Shown here: positions 4,863 through 12,963 of the stretch, piece by piece
Numbering within the stretch: the first letter of the stretch is position 1
How the letters are laid out: every line of letters starts with the position of its first letter
Source: DASTCC01 sp035711465
GTDB lineage: Bacteria; Acidobacteriota; Vicinamibacteria; Vicinamibacterales; SCN-69-37
Length of the DNA: 19,925 nt
Assembly (NCBI GenBank): GCA_035711465.1
Contig: DASTCC010000180.1
Span: forward strand, 1-19,925
Direction of reading: 5' to 3'
Translations under genes and position numbers: made by a program
Notes under the pieces: model-generated
The model's database searches: none
What the model was told of the DNA's origin: nothing
What the model saw: only the letters and a program-made list of their open reading frames with translations

Positions 4863-5772
4863 TCACGATGCCGTCGAGCTGCGGGTAGCGGCTCACCATT
4901 TCCGGCAGATAGTCCGCGGGCAGGATCTGGCCGAGCTGGTGCCGCAGCACCGCCGCATTGGCCACCGCCTTCGCCGAGAAGTGGTTGTTCATGTAGAGCA
5001 GCACCTTGCGCTTGCGCGGCGGCTCTGGTTCATCTTCGACGTCCGCGTCTTCTGCGGCGCTCGCGACCGGCGCCAGCTCGTCCGGCGAGTAGAGATAGTT
5101 GTAGCGATCCTCGGTCGCGTCGGGCTCCCACCAGTTGGCGGCGTTGCGGCCGTGCAGGCGGATGTAGGTGAGCCGGCCGAGAGCCAGCGTCAGTGACTGC
5201 CGGATCGAATCGCGGAACTTCGGCTCGTCGATCAGCGCCCACGCCGCCCCGCGTGCGGCCAGTTGCGCGTGTGTCTCGGCCGCGGCGTCGCTCCACGACC
5301 GGTGCCGGAGCTCGACGGCGACGTCGTAGCCGGCGAGCGCCTCGAGGAGCCAGTCGAGGTAGTCACGCGTCTCCGGGCTGGCGTGAAAGCTCGCCGGGAA
5401 CTGGGCGAGCAGGGCGATGAGCTTGCCGCTTTCGGCCAGCGGCGCGACGCCGCGGCGGAACAGGTCGACGTCGGTCGAAGACAAGTCCCAGTCGGTGACG
5501 CCAGGGCGCGACACGTAGAGATCCGGATGCGTGAACTTCTGAAACAGCTTCACCGCGAACTGAAATCGCGGCGGCGTCCGCCGTGCCCAGGCCTGGGACA
5601 GCGCCGGCTCGGGCATGCGGTAGAAGGTCGAGTTGACCTCGACCGTGTCGAAGCGCTCGGCGTAGTAGGCGAGCTCGTCGAATCCGCGCGGCCGGCGCGA
5701 CGGATAGAACACGCCATTCCACGTGCCTTTGCCGCTCGGATAGCTCCACCCGGACGTGCCGACGAGAATCAC
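4840..5772 (-). CDS. DUF72 family protein (YecE-like)
   Basis: The 310-residue protein belongs to the DUF72/YecE TIM-barrel-like family, whose biochemical role is not established. Typical features are the N-terminal ILVGTSGWSY, the FDTVEVNSTFYRMP segment, FQFAVKLFQKFTH, LLAQFPASF, VAVELRHRSW, YIRLHGRN and the C-terminal YMNNHFSAKAVANA. Length is close to but above the common 240-300 residues, because an acidic insert (about residues 235-255, with VASAAEDADVEDEPEP) precedes the final strand. The start is GTG, 26 bp from the divergently transcribed queE. The gene is the only minus-strand gene I support in this window. It ends tail to tail with the cyclophilin gene, overlapping by 23 bp. Confidence 0.93.
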   Translation of the reverse strand: MILVGTSGWSYPSGKGTWNGVFYPSRRPRGFDELAYYAERFDTVEVNSTFYRMPEPALSQAWARRTPPRFQFAVKLFQKFTHPDLYVSRPGVTDWDLSSTDVDLFRRGVAPLAESGKLIALLAQFPASFHASPETRDYLDWLLEALAGYDVAVELRHRSWSDAAAETHAQLAARGAAWALIDEPKFRDSIRQSLTLALGRLTYIRLHGRNAANWWEPDATEDRYNYLYSPDELAPVASAAEDADVEDEPEPPRKRKVLLYMNNHFSAKAVANAAVLRHQLGQILPADYLPEMVSRYPQLDGIVTTAGLPL

Positions 5773-5798
5773 GACACAATAATAGTGACGCGACGCCG
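5773..5798. promoter_or_regulatory. 26-bp divergent spacer between DUF72 and queE
   Basis: Both divergent genes share only 26 bp, including an AT-rich patch (ACAATAATAG, 5776-5785) that stands out in this GC-rich DNA. It offers a TATTAT box on the minus strand and TAATAG on the plus strand. If either is a real -10 box, the transcripts would be leaderless or have leaders of only a few bases, and the two promoters would exclude each other. No ribosome site precedes either start, which fits leaderless reading. Confidence 0.35.
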
Positions 5799-6440
5799 AT
5801 GCCGGTTGTCTATGAGATCTACGCTTCGCTGCAGGGAGAGTCGACGTACACGGGCGTGCCCTGCGCGTTCGTGCGTCTCGCCGCCTGCGATCTCCGCTGC
5901 GAGTGGTGCGACACGCCGTATGCCTTTACCGGCGGCCGCAAGATGAGCATCGACGAGATTGTCGCCGCCGTCCGCGACCTCGGCGTGCCGCTCGTCGAGC
6001 TCACCGGCGGCGAGCCGCTGCTGCAGAAAGAGACGCCGGCGCTCATGCAGGCGCTCATCGACGCGGGCCACAAGGTGCTGCTCGAAACCGGCGGACACCG
6101 GCCGATCGACGACGTGCCCGACGACGTCGTCACCATCCTCGACGTCAAGTGTCCGGGCAGCGGCGAGGCCGGCAGGATGCACTGGCCGAATCTCGACCAG
6201 CTGTCGCGCACCGACGAGGTCAAGTTCGTGATCAGGGATCGCGCCGACTTCGACTACGCCGTCGACGTCGTCCGCCGCCACGATCTCACCGCGCGCGTCG
6301 GCGCGGTGCTGTTCTCGCCGGTGCACGGTGTGCTCGAGCCGGCGGCGCTGGCGGCGTGGATTCTCGAGTCCCGATTGCCGATCCGCCTGCAACTCCAGGC
6401 GCACAAGTACATCTGGGGCGTGGAGGCCCGCGGCGTCTGA
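5799..6440 (+). CDS. queE: 7-carboxy-7-deazaguanine synthase QueE
   Basis: The 213-residue radical SAM enzyme turns 6-carboxy-5,6,7,8-tetrahydropterin into 7-carboxy-7-deazaguanine on the way to preQ0 and queuosine. The N-terminal EIYASLQGEST motif and the radical SAM cluster C30-x3-C34-x2-C37 (CDLRCEWC) are present, followed by ELTGGEPLLQ for SAM binding and DVKCPGSGE. The C-terminal RLQLQAHKYIWG matches the family. Length is normal for QueE. The stop overlaps the queC start (TGATG), which confirms the pathway link. QueD, QueF and FolE are not in the window. Confidence 0.97.
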   Translation: MPVVYEIYASLQGESTYTGVPCAFVRLAACDLRCEWCDTPYAFTGGRKMSIDEIVAAVRDLGVPLVELTGGEPLLQKETPALMQALIDAGHKVLLETGGHRPIDDVPDDVVTILDVKCPGSGEAGRMHWPNLDQLSRTDEVKFVIRDRADFDYAVDVVRRHDLTARVGAVLFSPVHGVLEPAALAAWILESRLPIRLQLQAHKYIWGVEARGV

Positions 6441-7147
6441 TGCCGAACGCGGTCGTGCTGCTCTCCGGCGGCCTCGATTCGACGACGGCCGCCGCGCTGG
6501 CCAGGCGCGAGCATTTCAGCCTCTACGCGCTGACGGTGCGCTACGGCCAGCGCCACGCGATCGAGATCGAGGCGGCCCGCCGCGTCGCGCGCTGGCTCGG
6601 CGTCGTCAGGCACGTCGAGATCGACGTCGACCTCGCGGCGTTCGGCGGATCGGCGCTCGTCGGCGACGGCGAGGTGCCGAAGGATCGCGATCTCGATTCG
6701 AGTGCGGCCCCGACTGCGACGGCCGGTACGGCGATTCCGTCCACCTACGTGCCGGCGCGGAACACGATTCTGTTATCGCTGGCGATGGCTTGGGCCGAGG
6801 TCCTCGGCGCCGAGCGCATCGTCATCGGCGTCAACGCGCTCGACTACTCCGGCTATCCCGATTGCCGGCCCGAGTTCATCGCCGCGTTCGAGTATCTGGC
6901 GTCGCTCGCGACCCGTGCCGGCGTCACCGGCCGGCCGCTGCGGATCTGGACGCCGCTCCAGGACCTGACCAAGGCCGGCATCGTCCGGCTCGGCGTCGAG
7001 CTCGGCGTCGATTTCGGCCTCACGCACAGCTGTTACGATCCTGACAGCGACGGCCGTCCGTGCGGCCGCTGCGACAGTTGCCAGCTGCGCGCGCGAGGCT
7101 TTGCCGAGGCCGGCGTGGCCGATCCGCTGTTGTCTCCAGAACGTTGA
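6440..7147 (+). CDS. queC: 7-cyano-7-deazaguanine synthase QueC
   Basis: The 235-residue enzyme converts 7-carboxy-7-deazaguanine to preQ0 using ATP and ammonia. The PP-loop S9-G-G-L-D-S14 binds ATP. STYVPARNTILLSLAMAWAE and IVIGVNALDYSGYPDCRPEF are family signatures. The structural zinc site near the C-terminus is complete: C198, C208, C211 and C214. Start and queE stop overlap (TGATG), so the pair is co-translated. The histidine kinase reading frame begins about 25 bp after the stop. Confidence 0.97.
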   Translation: MPNAVVLLSGGLDSTTAAALARREHFSLYALTVRYGQRHAIEIEAARRVARWLGVVRHVEIDVDLAAFGGSALVGDGEVPKDRDLDSSAAPTATAGTAIPSTYVPARNTILLSLAMAWAEVLGAERIVIGVNALDYSGYPDCRPEFIAAFEYLASLATRAGVTGRPLRIWTPLQDLTKAGIVRLGVELGVDFGLTHSCYDPDSDGRPCGRCDSCQLRARGFAEAGVADPLLSPER

Positions 7148-7172
7148 GCGGCGGAGAATAGCCCACTCCTTC

Positions 7173-8573
7173 GTGGCGCGGCCGCTCCGAGAACAATTCG
7201 CCCTCGCGACCCTGATGCTGCTGATTCCGGTCAGCGCGGTGGTGATCTGGTCGGCGAGCACGATCTACGAACAACAGCTCCAGCAGCTGCAGCAGGACGC
7301 GACCCGCCTCGCCGCTACCATCGCCGCGCACGTCGATCAGACTGACGCCGCCGAGGATCAATTCCTGCGCGATTTCGTCAAGGCGATTCCGCTGCCCGAC
7401 GGATCGATCGTGCGCGTCGAGGACGACCGCGGCAACGTCCTCGTTCGCCATCAGGCCGGTCCCGCGTATCTCGAGCTCGAGGCGCGACTGGGCGCCAGCC
7501 GGACGACCCGGCACCCGTGGACCGTCACGGTCGGGCTGCCGACGGCGCTCGCGCAGGATCGCACGTCGGCGGTCTATCGACGGATGATTCTCATCTCCGG
7601 CGTTGCCACCGTGGTGCTGTTGATCATGGAGGCGTGGTTTGCGCGCCGGTTCCTGCGATCGTTCTTCCGGCTCGAGCGCGCCGCGGATCGTGTCGGCGCC
7701 GGCGACCTCTCGACCCCGGCGCGCGAGCCGATGCCGACGCGCGAGCTCGAGCACCTCCGCGACGCGTTCCGCGAGATGGTCGTCAAGCTGCGCGACGCGC
7801 GCGAAGCGATCGCGCGGCAGGTCGAAGAAGAACGGCGGATGCGCCGCGAAGTCGAGTCGCTCCAGCAGCAGGTCATTCGCCAGGAACGGCTTGCGGCGAT
7901 CGGTCTGCTCCTGTCGGGTATCGCGCACGAGCTCAACAATCCCCTCCAGGCGATCTCCGGATTTGCCGAGCTGCTGCAGCGCGATCGGGACGTCCGCCCC
8001 GACGTCCGCGCCGACCTGGCGCTGATCCAGAAAGAGAGCGCGCGGGCGAGCGGCATCATCCGCAACCTCTCGCGCTTCAGCCGGCAGCAGCATTCGGTGC
8101 CGACCACCGTGCTGCTCGGCGACGTCGTCTCTTCGGTGATCGAGCTCCGTCAGCGGCGGCTCCAGGAACAGGGCGTCACGTTCGAGATCGAGGAACGCGC
8201 CACCCGCCCGGTGGTCGCCGTGCTCACCGAATTGCAGCAGGTCGTGCTCAACTTCGTCGTCAACGCCGAGCAGGCGGTGGCGGCGGCGCCGCCGTCGGAG
8301 CGGCGGATTCGCGTCCGCACGTCGGACACGGCCGATGGCGTGATGCTCGAAGTGGAGGACTCCGGACCCGGCGTGCCGCCCGAGCACGAGGCCAAGCTGT
8401 TCCAGCCCTTCTTCACGACCAAGCCGGTCGGCGAGGGCACCGGCCTCGGCCTGTCGGTGAGCTATGGCATCGTGCACTCGTTCGGAGGCACGATTGGGTA
8501 CAGCCGCAGCTCGCTCGGCGGCGCCCGGTTCTACTTCGAGCTGCCGCCGCTGGAAACGCCGCCGCGAACATGA
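7173..8573 (+). CDS. Membrane sensor histidine kinase (orphan, NtrB/HAMP-type)
   Basis: The 466-residue protein has a first membrane helix (about residues 8-28), an extracytoplasmic region of about 105 residues, a second helix (about 138-157), a HAMP-like linker and a coiled coil (about 205-240). The phosphoacceptor is H252 in GIAHELNNPLQAISG. The ATPase domain shows the N-box around NFVVNAEQAV, the G1 box D396-S-G-P-G and the G2 box G422-T-G-L-G-L-S. It should autophosphorylate in response to an outside signal. No response regulator lies next to it. The GTG at 7173 is used because it precedes the first helix cleanly. An ATG at 7101 inside queC and an ATG at 7215 within the helix are less likely. 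No good ribosome site is visible. The stop overlaps the AlaX start by ATGA. Confidence 0.92.
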   Translation: MARPLREQFALATLMLLIPVSAVVIWSASTIYEQQLQQLQQDATRLAATIAAHVDQTDAAEDQFLRDFVKAIPLPDGSIVRVEDDRGNVLVRHQAGPAYLELEARLGASRTTRHPWTVTVGLPTALAQDRTSAVYRRMILISGVATVVLLIMEAWFARRFLRSFFRLERAADRVGAGDLSTPAREPMPTRELEHLRDAFREMVVKLRDAREAIARQVEEERRMRREVESLQQQVIRQERLAAIGLLLSGIAHELNNPLQAISGFAELLQRDRDVRPDVRADLALIQKESARASGIIRNLSRFSRQQHSVPTTVLLGDVVSSVIELRQRRLQEQGVTFEIEERATRPVVAVLTELQQVVLNFVVNAEQAVAAAPPSERRIRVRTSDTADGVMLEVEDSGPGVPPEHEAKLFQPFFTTKPVGEGTGLGLSVSYGIVHSFGGTIGYSRSSLGGARFYFELPPLETPPRT

Positions 8574-9769
8574 CCACACGCCTCTACTACACCGATCCGC
8601 TGCTGACCACGTTCGACGCCACCGTCGTCTCCTGTGAACCCGCGGCGGCCGGCTTCGACGTCGCGCTCGATCAGACGGCCTTCTATCCGACCTCCGGCGG
8701 CCAGCCGTTCGACACCGGCCGGCTCGGCGCCGCCAGCGTGATCGAGGTCGTCGATCGCGACGACGGCTCGATCGCTCACCTGGTGGACGCGCCGCTCGCC
8801 GTCGACACGCGCGTGCTCGGCCAGATCGACTGGGCGCGCCGGTTCGATCACATGCAGCAGCACACCGGCCAGCACGTGCTTTCGGCGGCCTTCGATCGCC
8901 TGTGCGGGGTGAGGACGACGAGCTTTCATCTCGGCGCGGACGCGTCGACGATCGATCTCGCGCGCGAGGTGACGGCGGCGGAGGTTGCCGCCGCCGAAGA
9001 CGAGGCCTGCCGCATCGTCTGGGAGGATCGGCCTGTCGAGGTCCGCTTCGTCTCCGAGGAGGAGGCGCGGGCGCTGCCGCTGCGCAAGGAGTCGCTGCGC
9101 ACGGGCGAGTTGCGGCTCGTTGAGATCGAGGACTTCGACCTGTCGGCCTGCGGCGGCACGCACGTGCCGACGACTGGCCGCATCGGCATCATCGCCGTGG
9201 CCGGGCGCGAACGGTTCAAGGGCGCGTCGCGGATCACGTTCGTGTGCGGCGGCCGCGCCTTGCGATCGCACGGGCGTTTGCGCGACATCGTCGAGGCCGC
9301 GTCGCGATCGCTCTCGGTGTCCGGAAACGAGGTCCCCGATGCGGTCGCCCGGCTCGGCGACGCGTTGCGCGAGGCGAATCGTCACAGAAAGGTCATGAGC
9401 GAGGAGCTCGCCGGGTTTCGCGCCGCACATTGGGCGTCCGAGGCGGAAACCATCGGGGCCCATCGCGTCGTCTTAAGGCACGAGTCCGACAGTGATGCCG
9501 TGATGCTCAAGACGCTGGCGTCGGCGATCGTGAAGGACGGCGGCCGGGTCGCCGTGCTCGTCGGCGCCGGGGAGCCGCGCGCGGTCGTCGCCGCACGGTC
9601 GTCCGACGTGGCCTGGGATGCGGGCGCCTGGATCAAGCAGGCGGCCGCGACGCTCGGGGGCCGCGGCGGGGGACGACCGGAGCTGGCGCAGGCGGGCATC
9701 GCGGCGCCGGCGGAGACAATTCTGGCGCTGGCGCGCGAGAGCCTGGCGCCATCGCCGGGCGCGCCGTGA
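8570..9769 (+). CDS. AlaX-type alanyl-tRNA editing protein with C-terminal DHHA1 domain
   Basis: The 399-residue protein resembles the editing half of alanyl-tRNA synthetase without the catalytic domain. It contains the zinc ligands H98-x3-H102 (HTGQH) and C194-x3-H198 (CGGTH) of the second additional domain, after a small beta-barrel-like N-terminal part (QTAFYPTSGGQPF). Residues from about 250 onward form a coiled region and the DHHA1/C-Ala-like domain (GGRVAVLVGAG, then GGRGGGRPELAQAG). Such long AlaX proteins hydrolyse Ser- or Gly-tRNA-Ala in trans. The start overlaps the histidine kinase stop (ATGA). Upstream ORF extension in this frame runs opposite the kinase coding frame and is discarded. 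Confidence 0.92.
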   Translation: MTTRLYYTDPLLTTFDATVVSCEPAAAGFDVALDQTAFYPTSGGQPFDTGRLGAASVIEVVDRDDGSIAHLVDAPLAVDTRVLGQIDWARRFDHMQQHTGQHVLSAAFDRLCGVRTTSFHLGADASTIDLAREVTAAEVAAAEDEACRIVWEDRPVEVRFVSEEEARALPLRKESLRTGELRLVEIEDFDLSACGGTHVPTTGRIGIIAVAGRERFKGASRITFVCGGRALRSHGRLRDIVEAASRSLSVSGNEVPDAVARLGDALREANRHRKVMSEELAGFRAAHWASEAETIGAHRVVLRHESDSDAVMLKTLASAIVKDGGRVAVLVGAGEPRAVVAARSSDVAWDAGAWIKQAAATLGGRGGGRPELAQAGIAAPAETILALARESLAPSPGAP

Positions 9770-9783
9770 GATCGCTGCGGACG

Positions 9784-9805
9784 CCGCGGGCAATGACGCC
9801 CGCGG
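9784..9805 (+). terminator. Candidate hairpin after the AlaX gene
   Basis: CCGCGGGC (9784-9791) and GCCCGCGG (9798-9805) form a perfect 8-bp stem with a 6-nt loop, 14 nt after the AlaX stop and upstream of the next promoter-like box. It lacks a T-run, so intrinsic termination is uncertain. It still marks a sensible end for the queE-AlaX transcript. Confidence 0.4.
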
Positions 9806-9822
9806 GCCGGCCCCTATTCGGA

Positions 9823-9828
9823 TACAAT
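9823..9828 (+). promoter_or_regulatory. Candidate -10 box (TACAAT) for the vWA/MoxR operon
   Basis: TACAAT matches the -10 consensus at 5 of 6 positions and sits 10 bp before the GTG start at 9839, with no Shine-Dalgarno site between. The mRNA would therefore be leaderless or nearly so. No clear -35 is visible. The flanking ATTCGG recurs upstream of the candidate box at 1859. Confidence 0.45.
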
Positions 9829-9838
9829 CGCGCTTTCC

Positions 9839-12142
9839 GTGTTCGAGACGCTGTTTTCGTACCTGTTCAAGTACCAGCGACTGGTCTTCGAGCAGGGTGA
9901 GTTCGTCTTCGGGGCGACCCGATCGATGTGGCTGACGGTGCTGGTCGTCAGCATCGCTGGCCTGTACGCGCTCTGGACCTACCGACAGCTCGTGCTCGTC
10001 CGCGGCCGCGATCGCGTGGTGCTGCTGGTCCACCGCGTCGCGCTCTTCCTCATCGTTGCCTTCGCGCTCTTGCAGCCGATGCTGCTGCTCAAGGTCGCGG
10101 TGCCGCAGCAGAACTTCGTCGGCATCCTGCTCGACGACTCGCGCAGCATGCAGATCGCGGATCACGACGGCGGCGCGCGCAGCGGCTTCGTCACCGATCA
10201 GTTCGGGCGCGTCGACGGGCCGCTGCTCACCGAGCTCGGCAAGCGATTCACGCTGCGGATCTTCCGCTTCTCGTCGGCCGCCGAGCGGCTGCAGTCGGCC
10301 TCCGATCTGACGTTCGAGGGCACGGGCAGCCGGCTCGGCAACGCGCTCGATCGGGCGCGCGACGAGATGAGCGGCCTGCCGGTCGCCGGCATGGTGCTGG
10401 TCTCGGATGGCGCCGACAATGCCGACGCGACCATCGACGATTCGCTCGGCGGTCTGCGCGCGCAGGCGATGCCGGTGTTCACCGTCGGCGTCGGCCGCGA
10501 TCGCCTGGCGCGAGACGTGCAGATCACGCGCGTCGATCTGCCGCGGCGCGTGCTCAAGGGCACGGCGCTCGTGATCGACGTCGTCGTCACGCAGACCGGC
10601 TATGCCGGACAGCGCGTCCCGCTGCTTGTCGAGGATGCCGGCCGGATCGTGACCGAGCAGGAGATCACGCTGCCGCCCGACGGCGAGTCGGAGACCGTCC
10701 GCGTCCGGTTCAAGGCCTCGGAAAACGGGCCGCGCGTGTTCCGCTTCCGCGTGCCGGCGCAGAACGGCGAGGAGGTGCCGCAGAACAACCAGCGCGACCT
10801 GCTCACCGAGGTCTACGACGGCCGCCAGAAGATCCTCTATCTCGAGGGCGAGCCGCGGCCGGAGGCCAAGTTCGTCCGGCTCGCGGTCGAAGACGACGAG
10901 AACATCCAGGTCGTGCTCCTGCAGCGGACCGCCGAAGCCACCGTCAACGTCCCGGACAAGTTTCTCCGGATCGGCGTCGACGGTCCTGACGAGCTGATCA
11001 ATGGCTTCCCGAGCACGCGCGAAGAGCTTTTCAAGTACCGCGGCATCATCCTGGGCAGCGTCGAGGCCGGCGCGTTCACTCCCGATCAGCAGCGGATGCT
11101 CGAAGACTTCGTCGACACCCGCGGCGGCGGCTTCATCGCGCTTGGCGGCCGCCGGTCGTTCTCCGAAGGAGGCTGGGGCGGCACGCCGCTCTCGAACGCG
11201 ATTCCGGTGCAGCTCAACCGCAGCCTCCAGAACGCGCTCGATCCGCCGGCCGAGATCGTCGTCCGGCCGACGCCCGCGGGGCAGAGCCACCCGGCGACGC
11301 AGCTGGCCGACAAGGAAGCGGACAACGCCGAGAAGTGGCGCAAGCTGCCGCCGCTCACGTCGGTCAACAGCCTCGGCGCGATCAAGCCTGGCGCGAGCGT
11401 CATTCTCACCGGCATCGACGAGCGCGGCCGCGAGCAGGTCGTGCTGGCCTACCAGCGCTACGGCCGCGGCAAGGCGATGGTCATGCCGGTGCAGGACTCG
11501 TGGCTCTGGCGGATGCACGCCTCGATGCCGGTCGAGGACCTGACCCATTTCACGTTCTGGCAGCGGTTGTCGCGCTGGCTCGTCGACGGCGTCCCCGATC
11601 GCGTCATGGTGTCGACGACGCCGGATCGGGTGGAGCGGGGATCGCCGGTGACGATCTCGGTCGACGTGCTCGATCCGGAATACAAGGGCATCAACGACGG
11701 CCGCATCACCGCGCGCATCACCTCGCCGTCGGGCAAGAACGAAGACGTGCCGCTCGAGTGGACGGTGGAGCAGGACGGCGAGTACCGGGGCCGCTTCACG
11801 CCGACCGAGGACGGCGTCTACAAGGTCACCGTCGGCGGCGTCACCAAGGACGGCAAGGACACCGGCCGCGGATCGTCCAGCCTGCGCGTCGCCCCGAGCG
11901 ACGCCGAATACTTCGACGCGGCGATGCGCGCGCCGCTCCTGCAGCGCATCGCCGAAGAAACCGACGGCCGTTTCTTCCGCGCCGCCGACAGCGGCTCGCT
12001 CGCCGACGCGATCAGCTACAGCGGCAAGGGCATCACCGTCGTCGAGGAGAAAGAGCTCTGGGACATGCCCATCGTGCTCGTGCTCCTGCTGACGCTGATG
12101 GGCAGCGAGTGGTGGTATCGACGAGCCAAGGGGCTCGCGTAG
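9839..12142 (+). CDS. Large membrane vWA protein with glutamine-amidotransferase-like domain
   Basis: The 767-residue protein has two N-terminal membrane helices (about residues 29-48 and 61-82). A von Willebrand A domain follows with the metal site D99-D-S101-R-S103 and a later VSDGADN motif. A beta-rich region comes next, then a GATase1-like domain (RGIILGSVEAGAFT, LEDFVDTRGGGFIALGG, SFSEGGWGG) that lacks an obvious catalytic Cys. After further beta domains, a last membrane helix (MPIVLVLLLTLMG) is followed by a basic tail. This layout is known from hypothetical membrane proteins encoded with MoxR, DUF58 and BatA genes. It likely binds partners through its vWA site in a membrane complex driven by MoxR. 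The GTG start is preceded by a -10 box and no ribosome site. The next gene starts 9 bp after the stop. Confidence 0.9.
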   Translation: MFETLFSYLFKYQRLVFEQGEFVFGATRSMWLTVLVVSIAGLYALWTYRQLVLVRGRDRVVLLVHRVALFLIVAFALLQPMLLLKVAVPQQNFVGILLDDSRSMQIADHDGGARSGFVTDQFGRVDGPLLTELGKRFTLRIFRFSSAAERLQSASDLTFEGTGSRLGNALDRARDEMSGLPVAGMVLVSDGADNADATIDDSLGGLRAQAMPVFTVGVGRDRLARDVQITRVDLPRRVLKGTALVIDVVVTQTGYAGQRVPLLVEDAGRIVTEQEITLPPDGESETVRVRFKASENGPRVFRFRVPAQNGEEVPQNNQRDLLTEVYDGRQKILYLEGEPRPEAKFVRLAVEDDENIQVVLLQRTAEATVNVPDKFLRIGVDGPDELINGFPSTREELFKYRGIILGSVEAGAFTPDQQRMLEDFVDTRGGGFIALGGRRSFSEGGWGGTPLSNAIPVQLNRSLQNALDPPAEIVVRPTPAGQSHPATQLADKEADNAEKWRKLPPLTSVNSLGAIKPGASVILTGIDERGREQVVLAYQRYGRGKAMVMPVQDSWLWRMHASMPVEDLTHFTFWQRLSRWLVDGVPDRVMVSTTPDRVERGSPVTISVDVLDPEYKGINDGRITARITSPSGKNEDVPLEWTVEQDGEYRGRFTPTEDGVYKVTVGGVTKDGKDTGRGSSSLRVAPSDAEYFDAAMRAPLLQRIAEETDGRFFRAADSGSLADAISYSGKGITVVEEKELWDMPIVLVLLLTLMGSEWWYRRAKGLA

Positions 12143-12151
12143 GGGGGTCGC

Positions 12152-12925
12152 ATGCGGTTGCCCCGGATCCGGATTCGATGGACGGCCGCGGTCGTCGTCA
12201 TCGTCGCCCTGCTGGCGGCCGCGGTGCCGTTCGCGCAGCGCGGCGGCTTTCAGCAGCCGTTCCGGGATTCCTACTCCGGCAACGTCCGCTACGACGGCAA
12301 GTTCGTGTTCGTCCGGATGAGCTATCCCTTCGGCGGCCGACGCGGCGCGCCGTGGGCGCACGATTACCCGGACGGCGAGGTCCACTTCATGCGGATCCTC
12401 AGCACGATCTCGAACGTCGCCGCGCACGTCGAGGAGACCAGCATCATGTCGTTCGGCGATCCGGAGCTGTTCAAGTTCCCGGTCGCCTATCTGGTCGAGC
12501 CCGGCTACTGGGAGCTGCGCACCGACGAGGTCAAGCCGCTGCGCGACTATCTGCTCAAGGGCGGGTTCCTGATCGTCGACGACTTTCCGAACTGGTCGTG
12601 GCAGAACTTCGAGCTGCAGATGAGCAAGGTGTTCCCCGAGCTGCGCTGGATCGAGCTCACGCCCGAGCACAAGATCTTCCACACCTTCTTCGAGATCAAC
12701 TCTTTCGACATCATTCCGCAGGCCTACAACCTCGGCGGCCGGCCGGCGTTCCTGGCGCTGTTCGACGGCAACGACCCGAACAAGCGGATGTACGTCATCG
12801 CCAACTACCAGAACGACCTCTCGGAGTTCTGGGAGTTCTCGGAGACCGGCCGCTACATCGTCGACGAGAGCAACGAGGCCTACAAGATCGGCGTCAATCA
12901 GTTCATTTACGGCATCACCCGCTGA
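12152..12925 (+). CDS. DUF4159 family exported protein
   Basis: The 257-residue protein begins with a basic N-terminus and a hydrophobic signal segment (about residues 11-28, cleavage near FAQRGG). DUF4159 follows, recognised by VRMSYPFGG, DYPDGEVHFMRILS, EPGYWELRTDEVKPLRDYLLKGG, FLIVDDF and HKIFHTFFEI. The domain resembles a glutamine-amidotransferase-like fold and is regularly encoded beside vWA/MoxR genes in several phyla. Its function is not known. AGGGGGG lies about 4 nt before the ATG, just after the vWA stop. It is most likely periplasmic and part of the same complex or pathway as its neighbours. Confidence 0.93.
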   Translation: MRLPRIRIRWTAAVVVIVALLAAAVPFAQRGGFQQPFRDSYSGNVRYDGKFVFVRMSYPFGGRRGAPWAHDYPDGEVHFMRILSTISNVAAHVEETSIMSFGDPELFKFPVAYLVEPGYWELRTDEVKPLRDYLLKGGFLIVDDFPNWSWQNFELQMSKVFPELRWIELTPEHKIFHTFFEINSFDIIPQAYNLGGRPAFLALFDGNDPNKRMYVIANYQNDLSEFWEFSETGRYIVDESNEAYKIGVNQFIYGITR

Positions 12926-12963
12926 GCCGCGCGCCGCGGGCCGTTCCGAACAAGGAGTCAGTT

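Noticed and set aside
7517..8569. Upstream extension of the AlaX frame
   Set aside because: It overlaps the histidine kinase out of frame. The ATG at 8570 forms the normal ATGA overlap and begins the family's N-terminus.
9473..12682. A 1069-codon open frame on the minus strand
   Set aside because: It lies opposite the AlaX, vWA and DUF4159 genes. Its translation is Arg/Asp/Ala/His-rich with no domain, the usual mirror of GC-rich coding DNA.
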